Shown here piece after piece: positions 9,289 to 20,135 of a stretch of 64,000 bases of DNA. Source of the stretch: Dugong dugon (taxonomy: Eukaryota; Chordata; Mammalia; Sirenia; Dugongidae); contig CM057460.1 in NCBI GenBank assembly GCA_030035585.1, positions 135,082,714 through 135,146,713 on the forward strand, read 5' to 3'. Made by a program: the position numbers and the translations under genes. The number at the start of each line of letters is the position of its first letter. The first letter of the stretch is position 1. The notes beneath the pieces were generated by a model that worked only from the letters and a program-made list of their open reading frames with translations, had not been told where the DNA came from and ran no database searches.

Positions 9289-10785
9289 TTACCACTTATC
9301 TATTGTATATTTAGTATCCCCCCCATCCCTCCCATCCCTTGTAACCAACAAAGATTGTTTATTTTTGTGTGTAAACTTTTTCATGAGTTTTACAGTAGTG
9401 GTCTCATACAATATTTGTCCTTTTGTGATTATTTCACTAACCATAATGTCTTTCAGTTTCATCCATGTTATGAGATGCTTCACAGATTCATCATTGTTCT
9501 TTTTTCGTTGCATAATACTCCACTGTGTGTACATACCACAGTTTGTTTATCCATTCATCTGCTGATGGGCATCTAGGTTGTTTCCATCTTTTTGCTGTTG
9601 TGAACAATGCTGCCATGAACGTGGGTGTGCATATGTCTACTTGAGTGACGGCTCTTATTTCTCCAGGATACATTCCTAGGAGTGGGATTGTTGGATCGTA
9701 TGGTATTTCTATTTCTAGCTTTCTAAGGAAGCACAATACTGTCTTCCAAAATGGTTGTATCATTTTGCGTTCCCACCAGCAGTGCATAAGAGTTCTGATC
9801 TCCCTGCAGCCCCTCCAACATTATTTCCAGTGTTTTTTATTAGTGCCAGTAATGCTGGGGTGAGATGGTATCTCATTGTGGTTTTGATTTGCATTTCACT
9901 AACAGCTAGTGACTGTGAGCATTTTCTCATGTGTCTGTTGGCTGCTTCAATGCCTTCTTTGGTGAAGTGTCTGTTCATTTCCTTTGTCCATTGTTTAATT
10001 GGATTATTTTCTTTTTGTTGTAGAGGTATTGTATTTTCTTGTAGATTTTGGAGATTAGAACTTTGTCTGACTTGCAATGTCCAAAAATTTTTTCCCAGTC
10101 TGTAGGTTCTCTTTTTACTCTTTTGGTGAAGTCTTTTGATGAGCATAAGTGTTTAATTTTTAGAAGATCCCAGTTACCTAGCTTATCTTCTAGAGTTTGT
10201 GTGTTGTTGGTTATGGTTTATATCTTGTTAAGGCCAGGTATTAGGGCCTCTAGCATTGATCCTATTTTTTCTTCTATGAACTTCGCAGTTTTTGGCTTTA
10301 TATTTAGGTCTTTGATCCAATTTGAATTAGTTTTTGTATATGGTGGGAGGTATGGGTCTTGTTTCATTTTTTTGCAGATGGATATCCAGTTTTGCCAGTA
10401 CCATTTGTTAAAAAGACTGTCCGTTCCCCATTTGATGGACTTAGGGCCATTGTCGAAGATCGGGTGACCATAGGTGGATGGATTTACATCTGGGTTCTCA
10501 GTTCTGTTCCACTGGCCAATGTATCTGTCATTGTACCAGTACCAGGCTGTTTTGACTTCTGTGGCTGTATAGTAGGTTCTGAGGGAAGGTCGTGTGAGTC
10601 TTCCTACTTTATTCTTCTTCTTCAATAGTGCTTTACTTTTCTGGGGCTTCTTCCCTTTCCATAGAAAGTTAATGATTAGTTTTTCCATCCCTGTAAAGAA
10701 TTTTGTTGGTATTTGGATCAGAATTGCATTGTATTTGTAAATTGTTTTTGGTAGAATTGTCATTTTCACAATGTGATTAAGATAT
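9289..10785 (-). pseudogene. L1 ORF2 remnant (post-RT and C-terminal region)
   Basis: Pieces of the L1 ORF2 protein after the RT active site. The frame 10218-10769 begins KMTILPKTIYKYNAI, with FLWKGKKPQ and WKTAWYWYNDRYIGQWNR-type segments (read here as VKTAWYWYNDRYIGQW). The frame 9760-10146 has [19 protein letters not shown]. The frame 9491-9787 has LLGMYPGEIRA and PSADEWINKLWYV. The frame 9289-9534 carries the last part (QRKKNNDESVKHLITWMKLKDIMVSEI). Endonuclease and RT catalytic motifs are absent and frameshifts separate the pieces, so it cannot act alone. Confidence 0.92.
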
Positions 10786-11316
10786 GCCTTGGTGATTTTC
10801 TTTTGGAGTCTATCCTATGTAGGGCTCGTTGAGCTTCTTGGATGGTCAGCTTTTCATCTTTCATGATATTGGGGAAGTTTTCTGTCAGCAATTTTTCATT
10901 GATCCTCTCTGTGTTTTCTTTTTTTCTCTGTTCTGGGACTCTGATCACTCACAAATTTTTTCTTTTGATTGTATCCCACATAATTCTCAGGGTTTCTTCA
11001 TTTTTTTTTTTTTTCCCTCAAACAGAGTTGTATCCAAGTGTTTGTCTTCAATTTCACTCATCTTGTCTTCCATTGTTTCATATCTGCTCCTCAGCCCTTC
11101 TATGACACTGTCCATTTCTGAAATCTTGTTGTTTATCTTTTGGATTTTTAATTGTTGTTTTTGTATGATTTCTAGTTGTGAATTTATTTTTACGTTTTGT
11201 TCCTGTATTATTTTCCTGAATTCTTCCTTTTTTTGGTCTGTATTTTCCATGAATTTGTCTGCCTTTTCCATGTATTTGTCTATTTTTTCCTCATTTTGGT
11301 CTTCTTTTTGCTTCAA
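10786..11316 (-). pseudogene. L1 ORF1 remnant (coiled coil and RNA-binding part)
   Basis: The frame 10987-11316 is a heptad-rich coiled coil (MEKADKFMENTDQKKEEF... IEGLRSRYETMEDKM), which is how L1 ORF1 proteins trimerise. After a frameshift the frame 10766-10948 gives the RNA-binding half (NFPNIMKDEKLTIQEAQRA), ending near the SPRHILI motif. It then runs straight into sequence that in another frame is late ORF2 (HIVKMTILPK). The junction near 10780 marks the internal deletion. Confidence 0.88.
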
Positions 11317-13101
11317 CTATTGGATAGCTCCAAACACTAGTGATTTGAATTCCCTATCAGGTAGTTCTAGTGCCATTTCTTCTACTGGAAAGTCATCTGG
11401 TATTTTATTTTGGATGCCTACTGGAACCATCTTTTCCTTTTTTATGTATGTTTTGATATTTTATGCTGTCTTTGGGACATTCAGTAGTTATTTTCCTTGT
11501 TTATTGATTGTAGATTTGTTTCTTCCTGCTTTTTTTGTTTTATTTGGTTATGTCTGAGCAGGCGGGCTGTGCATTTTTTGTTGTATGCTTGTCTGTGGGC
11601 ACAATACTTTTCACCTCCTTCTCCAATGGGCAAGGTCAGTTGCTCAGGCATGGTAACACAGGGTAGGTCCAGCTGAAGGGGAGTTGCTGGGATGGGTTGT
11701 TTCTGGCACATACTAGGACCAACAGGGCGGACCAGGAATCAGGGCAAGGCAGGTTATGGTAGGTCGTGCCTGTGCTTCTTGAGGGTGTGATGTTCAGCGC
11801 ACAGTGCAGGTAGGCAGGAAGGAGGGAGGAGATTGTGATGTGTGGAGCTAAGATGGATATGGGAAAGAGTAGAGAGAGGAGATTGGAATAGAAGCCAAAA
11901 ACATACAAACAAACAAAAAAGAGTGCTAAGGGAGCTTGCCATTGGAGTGGAGAGATGAGAGACTGAGAAATGGAGAAAAACAGAAAGGAGCAAAAAAAGA
12001 AAAGGAAAGAAAAAGGGTAAAATAAAAAAATAAATAAAAATTAGAAAAAAAAAAAAAAAAGGAAGAAAAGTCCCCAGGGATCCCTCCAGTGTGGCTGCGA
12101 GGACCGGAGAAGTTGCTCCCAGGCAGTGAAGTACAGCCTAGCTAGAAGGGGTAGAGGTGTCACACTATGCCAGGTATTCAGGAGACAGAAAGAGAAGAGA
12201 CTGAGAAGTGAAGAAAGACAGAAAGGGAAAAAGAGAGAAAAGAAAACAAAAAAAAAACCAAAACAAGAAAAAAGAAATGCCCCCAGGGATCCCACTGCAC
12301 CGATGAGCAGACTGAAGAAGTAGCTCTCAAGCCGCACAGTACTGCCCAGCTAGAAGGGGTTACCAAGCTGAGAAAATAAAAAGAGAACAAACAAACAAGT
12401 AAAAACAGAACAAGTCAAAACAAACAAACAAAAAAGCCCAAGGGATTCCACCAGTGTGGTGGCACGGGCTGGGAAGCAGCGCCACAGTTGAGCAGCATTT
12501 CACAGCCTTTTAGCAAGAAGAAAAGATGGCACACAGAGCCAGGTATTCGAGAGAAAGGAGCGGGAGGTGGTGGGATGTATGGAAGAAACCAAAAGACGCA
12601 GAAAAAAGCAACACCAGCAACCAACAAATGGCACTCAGGGAGCCGGCCAGTGTGGGTGTGTGGAATCCAAGTGGCACAGGGGTGAAGCTGGTGCTTCCTG
12701 GCCAAGAGACTGTGGCTGCAGGAAGCAGAGGAGGCCAAGTGGGTGTGAAGAAGGGTGGGGGATGGGAAAGTGTATATCACTGGTTACCAGTTGTTCTGTC
12801 TCCTGCTGGGAGCTCCGTGAAGCTGCTTTCCCATACTCCCTGTTCACCAATCTCCGACAGGAGGGCAAGATGGTGGATCTGTGCTGCATTAGCTGATAGG
12901 GGACCTCTGCATGTATCTCTCCTCACTTTCTCTTCTCTGTCAGTTTCTTATTCCATTCGGTGCTTAGCTGAGTTCTTTATCTCTTCATTTGATGCTTAGG
13001 CTTTCAGGATTGACATTTGTCTCTGTTTGACTTAGTTTTTCAGATCTTTGCTGTGGAGGGGTGGTGTGGTGCTTCTCTCTATAGTGCCATGTTTCCCCAT
13101 A
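11317..13101 (-). repeat. L1 5'UTR with degenerate tandem units
   Basis: About 1.8 kb 5' of ORF1. Blocks of 150-210 bp recur, each with a G/C-rich head and a purine-rich (AAAGAAAAG) tail. Heads: CCCCAGGGATCCCTCCAGTG at about 12070, CCCCAGGGATCCCACTGCA at about 12280, CCCAAGGGATTCCACCAGTG at about 12436, and a weaker one near 12630. TAGCTAGAAGGGGT-type and CCAGGTATTC phrases repeat too. This is reminiscent of the promoter monomers of some rodent L1s, though homology is not implied. Frames of 60-157 codons here are by-products of the low-complexity purine runs. Confidence 0.75.
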
Positions 13102-13400
13102 GGGTGTGTTTTAAACCAATCACTTTTGAGATATAAACAGAGCAGATCAGGCACAGAAGCGAGGAAGCACAGATGGGAGGAGATAGATGCCATACCACAT
13201 GAAGATTGCCAAGGAGCTGAGAACCAGAAGTTCAAAAGAGACAAGGATGTTTCACTAGAGCAGACAGAGAGAGCTTTACCCTAGAGCTGGCTCCCTGAAC
13301 TGGACTTCAACCTTCCTAAACTGTGAGAAGATAAATTTCTGTTCATTAAAGCCATCCACTAGTGGTATATCTATTATAGCAACACTAAGAAACTAAGACA
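13102..13400 (+). mobile_element. ERVL-MaLR-like LTR, right part
   Basis: Continues the LTR of 7289-7518. CAATCACTTTTGAGATATAAAC, then CCCTAGAGCTGGCTCCCTGAA, then AAGAAACTAAGACA match the 3' half of the LTR at 6034-6524. Ends CA at 13400, followed by CCTTG. Confidence 0.88.
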
Positions 13401-13565
13401 CCTTGCTAGCTGTGCAACTTGAACAGCTTAAGTAACGTCAGCTTTCTGGATCCATAAGATGGAGATGATCATAGAACTAATAGTGGATATTACATGAAAT
13501 AATACATGAAAAGTTCTTAACACAGTGCTTGGCACACAGACTATGCTCAACAAATTTTAGCTGGA
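13401..13565 (+). repeat. MIR SINE, right part
   Basis: GCTAGCTGTGCAACTTGAAC, GGATCCATAAGATGGAGATG and CAGTGCTTGGCACACAGACTATGCTCAA are MIR core and 3' sequence. Joined with 7215-7288 they form one old MIR split by 6.1 kb of later insertions. Confidence 0.88.
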
Positions 13566-14305
13566 AGATTTATCTTATATCGTAGAATCAGCCCTGTTCC
13601 TGGCAAGAACTGTGTGCTTGGGTTGGGGGTGAGGCTGTGAAGATTTAAACAATTAAGTCAAAGATGTGTATCCTAAGGATCAGGACGGTGATCTGCTACT
13701 CGTTCATGGACTCTGAATGGCATATATTTCTCCTGAGGCATTTCTTTTTGTGTGAAAGATACATGCTCTCAATCCTAATTTTTTATTTCACACTCAGCTT
13801 TTTCTTAGTCAAAGAGAGAACATATGTTCAACCAAAGCAAGTAAATGTATGTTTAACAGATCAGTTCAAAGGCCAGAATAAATATCTTGAAAGACACTAG
13901 ACTCATATTACAAGACAAGCGATGAGGGTATATAGCTGAGAGGAACATGGAGATGCCATGTTAACTGTCCTGATAACAGTCTATATGTGGATAGGATGGT
14001 GATTTGTATATAACCATTTAGAGGTAAAAATATAATCAATCTTGGTTTTCAGTCAGAGTTGAACAAGGAAACTGGTGACATAATTTTGGAAATGCCAACT
14101 GTCCTTGGAGTCAATTGTCCTCAATCTATGTAGATGGGAGGGGAAAACAGGGAGTCAAGGAACTGGAGCAACTAAACATCCGTGTCTACATGCCATGTGT
14201 TCCTTTGCGAGTCATAGTGTGTTAACTGGAGTTTCTCCCAGGATACAAAAATGTATGGGTGTACACTCTTAAACAGCAATTTTTAATGGGAAAGTGTGTA
14301 ATAAA
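13566..14305. other. Unique intergenic sequence
   Basis: No gene, repeat family or conserved motif recognised. A 78-codon + frame at 13664-13900 resembles nothing I know and has no supporting splice or promoter signals. Confidence 0.5.
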
Positions 14306-14520
14306 ATATAACATATAGAGAGTGCTTCCTACATTCTAAATATTGTTCCGGGACTAACACATTAAATACTCATAACAGCTCTAGGAATTTCCATTTGAGG
14401 TCCTTAAGGTACAGAAATGCTAAGTAATTTATCTAAGGTCACACAGCTACTAACTTAAATCAACCCAAGTGCTCTGGTTAGAGTTTTATCCACTAACTAT
14501 ATTGCCTGTCTTCTGTGCTG
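14306..14520 (+). repeat. MIR-type SINE
   Basis: AATACTCATAACAGCTCTAGG, GTAATTTATCTAAGGTCACACAG and CTAACTTAAATCAACCCAAG are the MIR core and tail on the + strand. Confidence 0.75.
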
Positions 14521-15274
14521 ACAGCATATGCAACCCTAAAGCATAAAAACTGAGCTTGGCGCTTTGTTGGCAAAAGTAATTAATAAACTAGGGAGCCTCT
14601 AGACAGTGTGCCTAATTAATAAAACCTTCTGAAAACCACATCATGAATTACATAGATGATTTGAAGATTTGTGTATTGGTTAGGACTACATTTGGCTACA
14701 AGCAAAGGGTTTATTTGTTTTGCTCAACAAGAAATCTAGGAGTATATAATCCAAGGCTGGTATTGTAGTTCAGTGATTCCAAAAGGGATCTGGGCTTCTT
14801 CTACATTCTGATTCTTCCATCTTTAGCCTGAAGCTTTCTTCTTCAGTGTTGCAAGATGACTTCTGCACATCTAATAATTGTATTTGTGTTCCAGCATAGA
14901 AGAAAGGGAAAGGAGCAAAGGCAAAACCTTTAAAAGGCATGGCAGCTGAAGCTATTCCTTGTTAAAAGCTTTCTTAGAAATCTCAGAAGAATCTTAGAAA
15001 TCCTGGAAGGTGTATAGGGAAAAGGGGGTTGAAGATGGGGACTGGGTCAGGCAACTAATGGTGTATGCCACAGGATGATTAAGAGCCAAAATTGTTAGTT
15101 ATGGCTCTGATCCTAGGGGACACTTATGGTGGCTTTAAGACAGAAGGCCAATACTGCTGTCCATTATCCCAAAAATGAATAAAATTGTCTATGACCAGTC
15201 TGAGTCTTGTCAATGGCATTATTCTCTGCAGAATTAGGACCTGTACCTATTAGCCCACCACCCATCTGTTAGTT
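14521..15274. other. Unique intergenic sequence
   Basis: Nothing recognised beyond chance frames. Confidence 0.5.
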
Positions 15275-16056
15275 GGTCATACTGTTGACGCTTGTGTGTT
15301 GCTATGATACTGGAAGCTATGTCATCAGTATTTCATATCAGCAGGGTCACTGTCTTACTTATCTAGTGCTGCTGTAACAGAAATACCACAAGTGGCTGGC
15401 TTTAACAAACAGAATTTTATTTTCTCACAGTTTAGGAGGCTAGAAGTCCGAATTCCAGGTACAACCTCTAGGGGAAGGATTTCACTCTCCCTCGTCTTTG
15501 CAGGAAGATCCTTGTCTCTTCTGAGCTTCTGCTCCTGGACCATCTTCATGTGTCTTGGCATCTCTCTTCCCCCATCTCTGCTTCTCATTTGCTTGTTTAA
15601 TCACTTTATATCTCAAAAGAGATTGACTCAAGACACACCCTACACTAATCCTGTCTCATTAACATAACAAAGACAACCCAATTTCCAAATGGGATTATAA
15701 TCACAGGCATAGAGGTTAGGATTTACAGCACATATTTTGGAGGGGACACAATTCAGTCCACAAGAGTCATTCATGGTGAACGGGTTTCAATGGAGCATCC
15801 AGACTAAGGCAGACTAGGAAGAAAGGCTAATTCCAAAAATTAGCCGATGAAAACTCTATAGCTCACAACAGAATATTGTCCGATATGGTGCTGGAAGATG
15901 AGCCCCTTAGGCTGGAAGACACTCAAAATACACAGTGGCCACAACAATGGACCTGAGCACACCAACGATTGTGAAGATGGTGCACGACTGAGAAACATTT
16001 TGTTTTGTTTTGTTTTACATGAATCAGAGACGACTTGATGGCAACTAACAACAATA
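15275..16056 (+). mobile_element. RTE-derived short element, split by an LTR
   Basis: The left part (15275-15350) has GCTATGATACTGGAAGCTATG... CAGCAGGGTCAC. The right part (15763-16056) has AATATTGTCCGATATGGTGCTGG... GGAAGACACTCAAAATAC, then jumps to CAACAATGGACCTGAGC... and ends ATGGCAACTAACAACAATAAC. The first section matches the RTE 5'UTR seen (in reverse) at 19800-19865 and the end matches the RTE 3' end. The whole protein-coding part is missing. The copy at 16608-16955 has the same junction. Confidence 0.8.
15351..15762 (-). mobile_element. ERVL-MaLR-like solo LTR, antisense
   Basis: Reverse-complement copy of the LTR type at 6034. It begins TGTCTTACTTATCTAGTGCTG and ends GGGGACACAATTCAGTCCACA. 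It sits inside the RTE-derived element. I could not read a convincing 5-bp target duplication. Part of it is covered by a chance 91-codon frame. Confidence 0.75.
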
Positions 16057-16499
16057 ACACCACCTATTAGCAGGCAAAACCTTCCTAGTGGAGGGAACAT
16101 CTGCTTTTTACTTGTTCAGCATTCATTCCGTCTAGTAACAGCATCCTTGTTTTACTTTGGAGAACTATTCTGGTCCCAATCTCAGTCTATGTGGTTTGGA
16201 CAGAGCTCCAGTTCAGGCCAATGTATTTCATTTCCTTGGTTACAATAATTGGTTCAGGGATAGCCAGATGACTCAAATTAATCTGTTAAGACTGAACTTA
16301 AGCCCTTTTGTTGGAACACTTGAGAAACAAGTGCTGTTTCCCCTGGGATTGCTATCTAGATAACTAAGGTAAGCCTGGAGCTTTTGGGAGTAACCACATG
16401 GAAGATTCAGCCTGAGATTCAAGTCAAAATAGAGGAAGGCAGAGGTGAAAAGAAAAACTGAGACTTCCTGACATTGTTTGAACCCCTGAATTCATCTAT
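16057..16499. other. Unique intergenic sequence
   Basis: No repeat family or gene recognised. A 68-codon + frame (16157-16363) is not supported as coding. Confidence 0.45.
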
Positions 16500-16600
16500 A
16501 TCTGAAGTACATGATGTATCCCCCCACCCCACCCCATCTTCTGACAACCACTAATCTTGTTTTGACTCAGTGTATTTACCTGTTTGAAATATTTCACGTC
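16500..16600 (-). mobile_element. Old L1 3' region, left part, antisense
   Basis: CCCCCACCCCACCCC followed by CTGACAACCACTAATCTTGTTTTG... GAAATATTTCAC is a familiar stretch of an L1 3' region. It is interrupted by about 3.26 kb of RTE material and resumes at 19866 with ATTTCATGTAAGTGGGATC. Confidence 0.8.
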
Positions 16601-16607
16601 CACCACC

Positions 16608-16955
16608 TCTCTATTTGTCGTACTGTGCTGGAAGCTACGCCACCAGTACTTCAAATACCAGCAGAGTCGCCTATGGTGGACAGTTTCAATAGAGCTTCCA
16701 AACTAACATAGACAAGGATGAAAGGTCAGAGATCTACTTCTAAAAATTCGTCCAGTGAAACCCTATGGTTCACAATAGAATATTGTCTGATATAGTGCTG
16801 GAAAATGAGCCCTCTAGGTTGGAAGGCACTCAAAATACAGAGTGATCGCAACAATGGACTTGATCATACCAACAATAACGAAGATGGCAGAGGACTGGGC
16901 AACGTTTTGTTGTCCTTGGAGTCACCATGAATCAGGGCTGACTTGATAGCAACTG
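16608..16955 (+). mobile_element. RTE-derived short element, complete copy
   Basis: About 350 bp. RTE 5'UTR (CTGGAAGCTACGCCACCAG... GGTTGGAAGGCACTCAAAATAC, to about 16836) is fused to an RTE 3' end (CAACAATGGACTTGATCATACC... AGGGCTGACTTGATAGCAACT). It shares the same fusion point as the 15275 copy. Non-coding and dependent on RTE proteins if ever mobile. It meets the RTE at 16956 3' end to 3' end. Confidence 0.85.
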
Positions 16956-19865
16956 ATGTTGTTGTTGTTAGGTGTTAATGCTTGAGCCCAATGTTGCAGC
17001 CACTGTGCCAATCCATCTTGTCAAGGGCCTTTCTCTTTTTGATGATGCTCTACTTTACCAAGCATGATATCCTTCTCCAGGGACTGGTCCCTCCTGATAA
17101 CATGCCCAAAGTATGTGAGAAGAACTCTCGCCATTCTTGCTTCTAAGGAGCATTCCGGGTGTACTTCTTCCAAAACAGATTTGTTCATTCTTCTGGCAGT
17201 CCATGGTATATTCAATAGTCTTCGCCAACACCATAATTCAAAGACATTAATTCTTCTTCAATTTTCCATATTCATTGTCCAGCTTTCACATGCATATGAG
17301 GCGATTGAAAACACCATAGCTTGGGTCAGGCACACCTTTGCTTTTTAACACTTTAAAGAGGTCTTTTGCAGCGGATTTGCCTAATACAATGCATCATTTG
17401 ATTTCTTGACTGCTGCTTCCAATGACATTGATTGTGGATCCAAGTAAAATGAAATCCCTGACAGCTTCAGTATTTTCTCCACTTATCATGGTGTTGCTTA
17501 TTGGTCCAGTTGTGAGAATTTTTGTTTTCTTTACCTTGAGGTGTAGCCATACTGAAGGCTGTGGTCTTTGATCTTCATCAGTAAGTGCTTTAAGTCCTCT
17601 TCACTTTCAGCAAGCAGGGTTGTGTCATCTGCATATTGCAGGTTGTTAATGAGTCTTTCTCCAATCCTGATGTCCCATTCTTCTTCATATAGAACAGCTT
17701 CTCGGATTATTTTCTCAGCATACAGACTGAATAAGTAGTGAAAGGATACAACCCTGATGCACACCTTTCTTGACTTTAAACCACGCGGTATCCCCTTGTT
17801 CTGTTCGAACGACTGCCTCTTGGTCTAAGTACAGGTTCCTTATGAGCACAATTAAGTGTTCTGGAATTCCCGTTCTCTGCAACGTTATCCATAATTTGTT
17901 ATGATCTACACAGTCAAATGCCTTTGCATAGTCAATAAAACACAGGTAAACATCTTTCTGGTATTCTCTGCTTTCAGCCAAGATCCATCTGACATCAGCA
18001 ATGATGTCCCTGGTTCCACGTCCTCTTCTGAATTCCGCTTGCATTTTTGGCAGTTCCCTGTTGCTGCAACTGCTTATGAATGAGCTTCAGCAAAATTTCA
18101 CTTTTATGTGACATTAATGATATTGTTCAGTAATTTCCACATTCTGTTGTATCACCTTTCTTTGGAATGGGTACAAATATGGATTTCTTCCAGTCGGTTG
18201 CCCAGGTAGCTGTCTTCCAAATTTCTTGGCATAGACAAGTGAGCACTTCCAGCACTACATTCCTTTGTTGAAGCATCTCAGTTGGTATTCCATTAATTCC
18301 TGGAGCCTTGTTTTTTGCCAATGCCTTCAGTGGCGCTTGGACTTCTTCCTTCAGTACCATCGGTTTTTGATCATATGCTACCTCCTGAAATGGTTGAATG
18401 TCGACGGATTCTTTTTGTTACAGTGACTCTGTGTATTCCTTCCATCTTCTTTTGATGCTTCCTGCATTGTTTAGTAATTTCCCGGTAGAATCCTTCAGAA
18501 TTGCAAATCGAGGCTTCAATTTTTCTTCAGTTCTTTCAGCTTGAGAAATGCCGAGTGTGTTCTTCCCTTTTGGTTTTCTATCTCCAGGTCTTTGCATATT
18601 TCATTATAATACTTTACTTGGTCTTGTAGAGCTGCCCTTTTAAATCTGTTCATCTCTTTTACTTCATTATTTCTTCATTTAGCTTTAACTACTCTACGTT
18701 CAAGAGCAAGTTTCACAGTCTCTTCTGGCATCCATCTTGGTCTTTTCTTTCTTTCCTGTCTTTTTAACAATCTCATGCTTTCTTCATGTATGATGTCCTT
18801 TATGTCATTCCATAACTTATCTGGTCTTCAGTCATTAGTGTTTAGTGAGTCACATCTGTTCTTGAGATGGTCTTTAAATTCAGGTGGGATATACTCAAGG
18901 TCATACTTTGGCTCTCGTGGACTTGTCCTAATTTTCTTCAACTTCAGCTTGAACTTGCATATGAGCAATTGATGGTCAGTCCGCAGTCAGCCCTGGGCCT
19001 TGTTCTGACTGATGATATTGAGCTTTTCCATCATCTCTTTCCACAGATGTAGTTGATTTGATTCCTGTGCATTCCATCCAGCGAGGTCCACTTGCGTAGC
19101 TGCTGTTTATGTTGTTGAAAAAAAGTATTTGCAATGAAGAATTTATTGATCTTGGAAAATTCTATCATGCGATCTCTAGCGTCATTTCTATCACCAAGGC
19201 CATATTTTCCAATTACCAATCCTTCTTTGCTTCCAACTTTCTCATTCCATTGGCCAATAATTATCAATGCATCTTGACTACACGTTTTATCAATTTTAGA
19301 CTGCAGAAGTTGGTAAAAATCTCCAATTTCTTCATTTTTGGCCTTAGTGATTGGTTCATAAATTTGAATAATGGTCATATTAAACTGGTCTTCCCTGTGG
19401 GCATGTGGATATTTTCTTATCACTGACAGCGTTGTACTTCAGGATAGATCTTGAAACGTTCTTTTTGATGATGAATGCAACGCCATTCCTCTTCAAGTTG
19501 TCATTCTTGGCATGGTAGACCATATGATTGTCTGATTCGAAATGGCCAGTACCAATCCATTTCAGCTCAGTAATGACTAGGATATCAATGTTTATGCATT
19601 CCTTTTCATTTTTGATGACTTCCAATTTTCCTAAATTCATACCTAGTACATTCCATTTTCCTATTATCAAAGGATGTTTGCAGCTATTTCTTCTCATTTT
19701 GAGTCATGCCACGTCAGCAGATGAAGGTCCAGAAAGCTTGACTCCATCACATCATTAAGGTTGACTCTACTTTGAAGAGGCAGCTCTTCTCCAGTGGTAT
19801 TTTGAGTGCCTTCCAACCTGAGGGGCTCATCTTTCGGCACTATATCAGACAATGTTCTATTCATA
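16956..19865 (-). mobile_element. RTE (BovB-like) LINE, near full length, antisense
   Basis: The minus-strand copy starts in the 5'UTR (about 19865), includes the endonuclease start (frame 19380-19697: IIGKWNVLGMNLGKLEVIK, ITELKWIG, NGVAFIIKK) and the rest of the endonuclease (19031-19423: IGQWNEKVG, RNQINYICGKR). The RT follows in pieces (18127-18360 APGINGIPTEM and PIPKKGD; 17715-18044 CFIDYAKAFDCVDHNKLW; 17531-17764 with YADD at 17624-17635; 17021-17215 the RTE C-terminal ARMARVLLTYFGHVIRRDQSLEKDI). Several frameshifts and stops divide the reading frame. The extreme 3' end has a small deletion (TTAGGTG joined to TTAATGCTTGAGC near 16975). Compared with the copy at 2085 it is longer and less eroded. 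Confidence 0.93.
17715..18044 (-). pseudogene. RTE reverse-transcriptase palm fragment
   Basis: 109-codon piece of the RT: RGRGTRDIIADVRWILAES, then the first catalytic block CFIDYAKAFDCVDH with its aspartates present, then GIPEHLIVLIRNLY and VRTEQGDTAWFKVKKGVHQGCILS. A frame break near 17740 separates it from the piece carrying YADD. Useful as a marker that the catalytic residues survived while the frame did not. Confidence 0.92.
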
Positions 19866-20135
19866 ATTTCATGTAAGTGGGATCATACAATGTTTTCCTT
19901 TTGAGTCTGACTTAGTCCACTTAGCACAAGGTTTTCAAGGTTCATCCGTATGGTGGCATGTATCAGACCTTCATTTCTCTTTATATCTGAATAATATTCA
20001 TTGCATGCATGTACCACATTTTATCCATTCGTCTGGTGATGGACACTCGGGTTGTTTCCACCTTTTGGCTATTGTGAATAATGCTGCAATAAACAGTGAT
20101 GTACATGTTCCTATTTGAGTTTTCTTTTTTTTTAA
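19866..20135 (-). mobile_element. Old L1 3' region, right part, antisense
   Basis: Continues the L1 of 16500-16600: GTGGGATCATACAATGTTTTCC, then TCCGTATGGTGGCATGTATCAG, then the ORF2 C-terminal region (minus frame 19981-20190: SITRRMDKMWYMHAMN). Confidence 0.85.

Larger units (their letters stand above)
8500..13101 (-). mobile_element. L1 LINE body with large internal deletion, antisense
   Basis: Read on the minus strand from the right: a repeated 5'UTR (13101-11317), ORF1 (about 11316-10786), then directly the late part of ORF2 (about 10785-9280) and the 3'UTR (to about 8500). About 3 kb is missing between ORF1 and late ORF2, including the endonuclease and the RT catalytic core. The host LTR resumes at 13102. 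GGTTGTATTTTA (7507-7518) and GGGTGTGTTTTA (13102-13113) look like the target duplication, which makes the whole 7519-13101 block one L1 insertion with later additions, or a composite. Confidence 0.88.

Noticed and set aside
12041-12999. Several 65-157 codon frames in the L1 5'UTR
   Set aside because: Purine-rich repeats create Lys/Glu/Arg or Phe/Ser/Leu-rich pseudo-proteins; this is promoter/UTR sequence of a LINE.
16608-19865. A single RTE with a twin-priming inversion
   Set aside because: The + element has both an RTE 5'UTR and its own RTE 3' end, and a second copy with the same junction exists at 15275, so two elements are a better fit.
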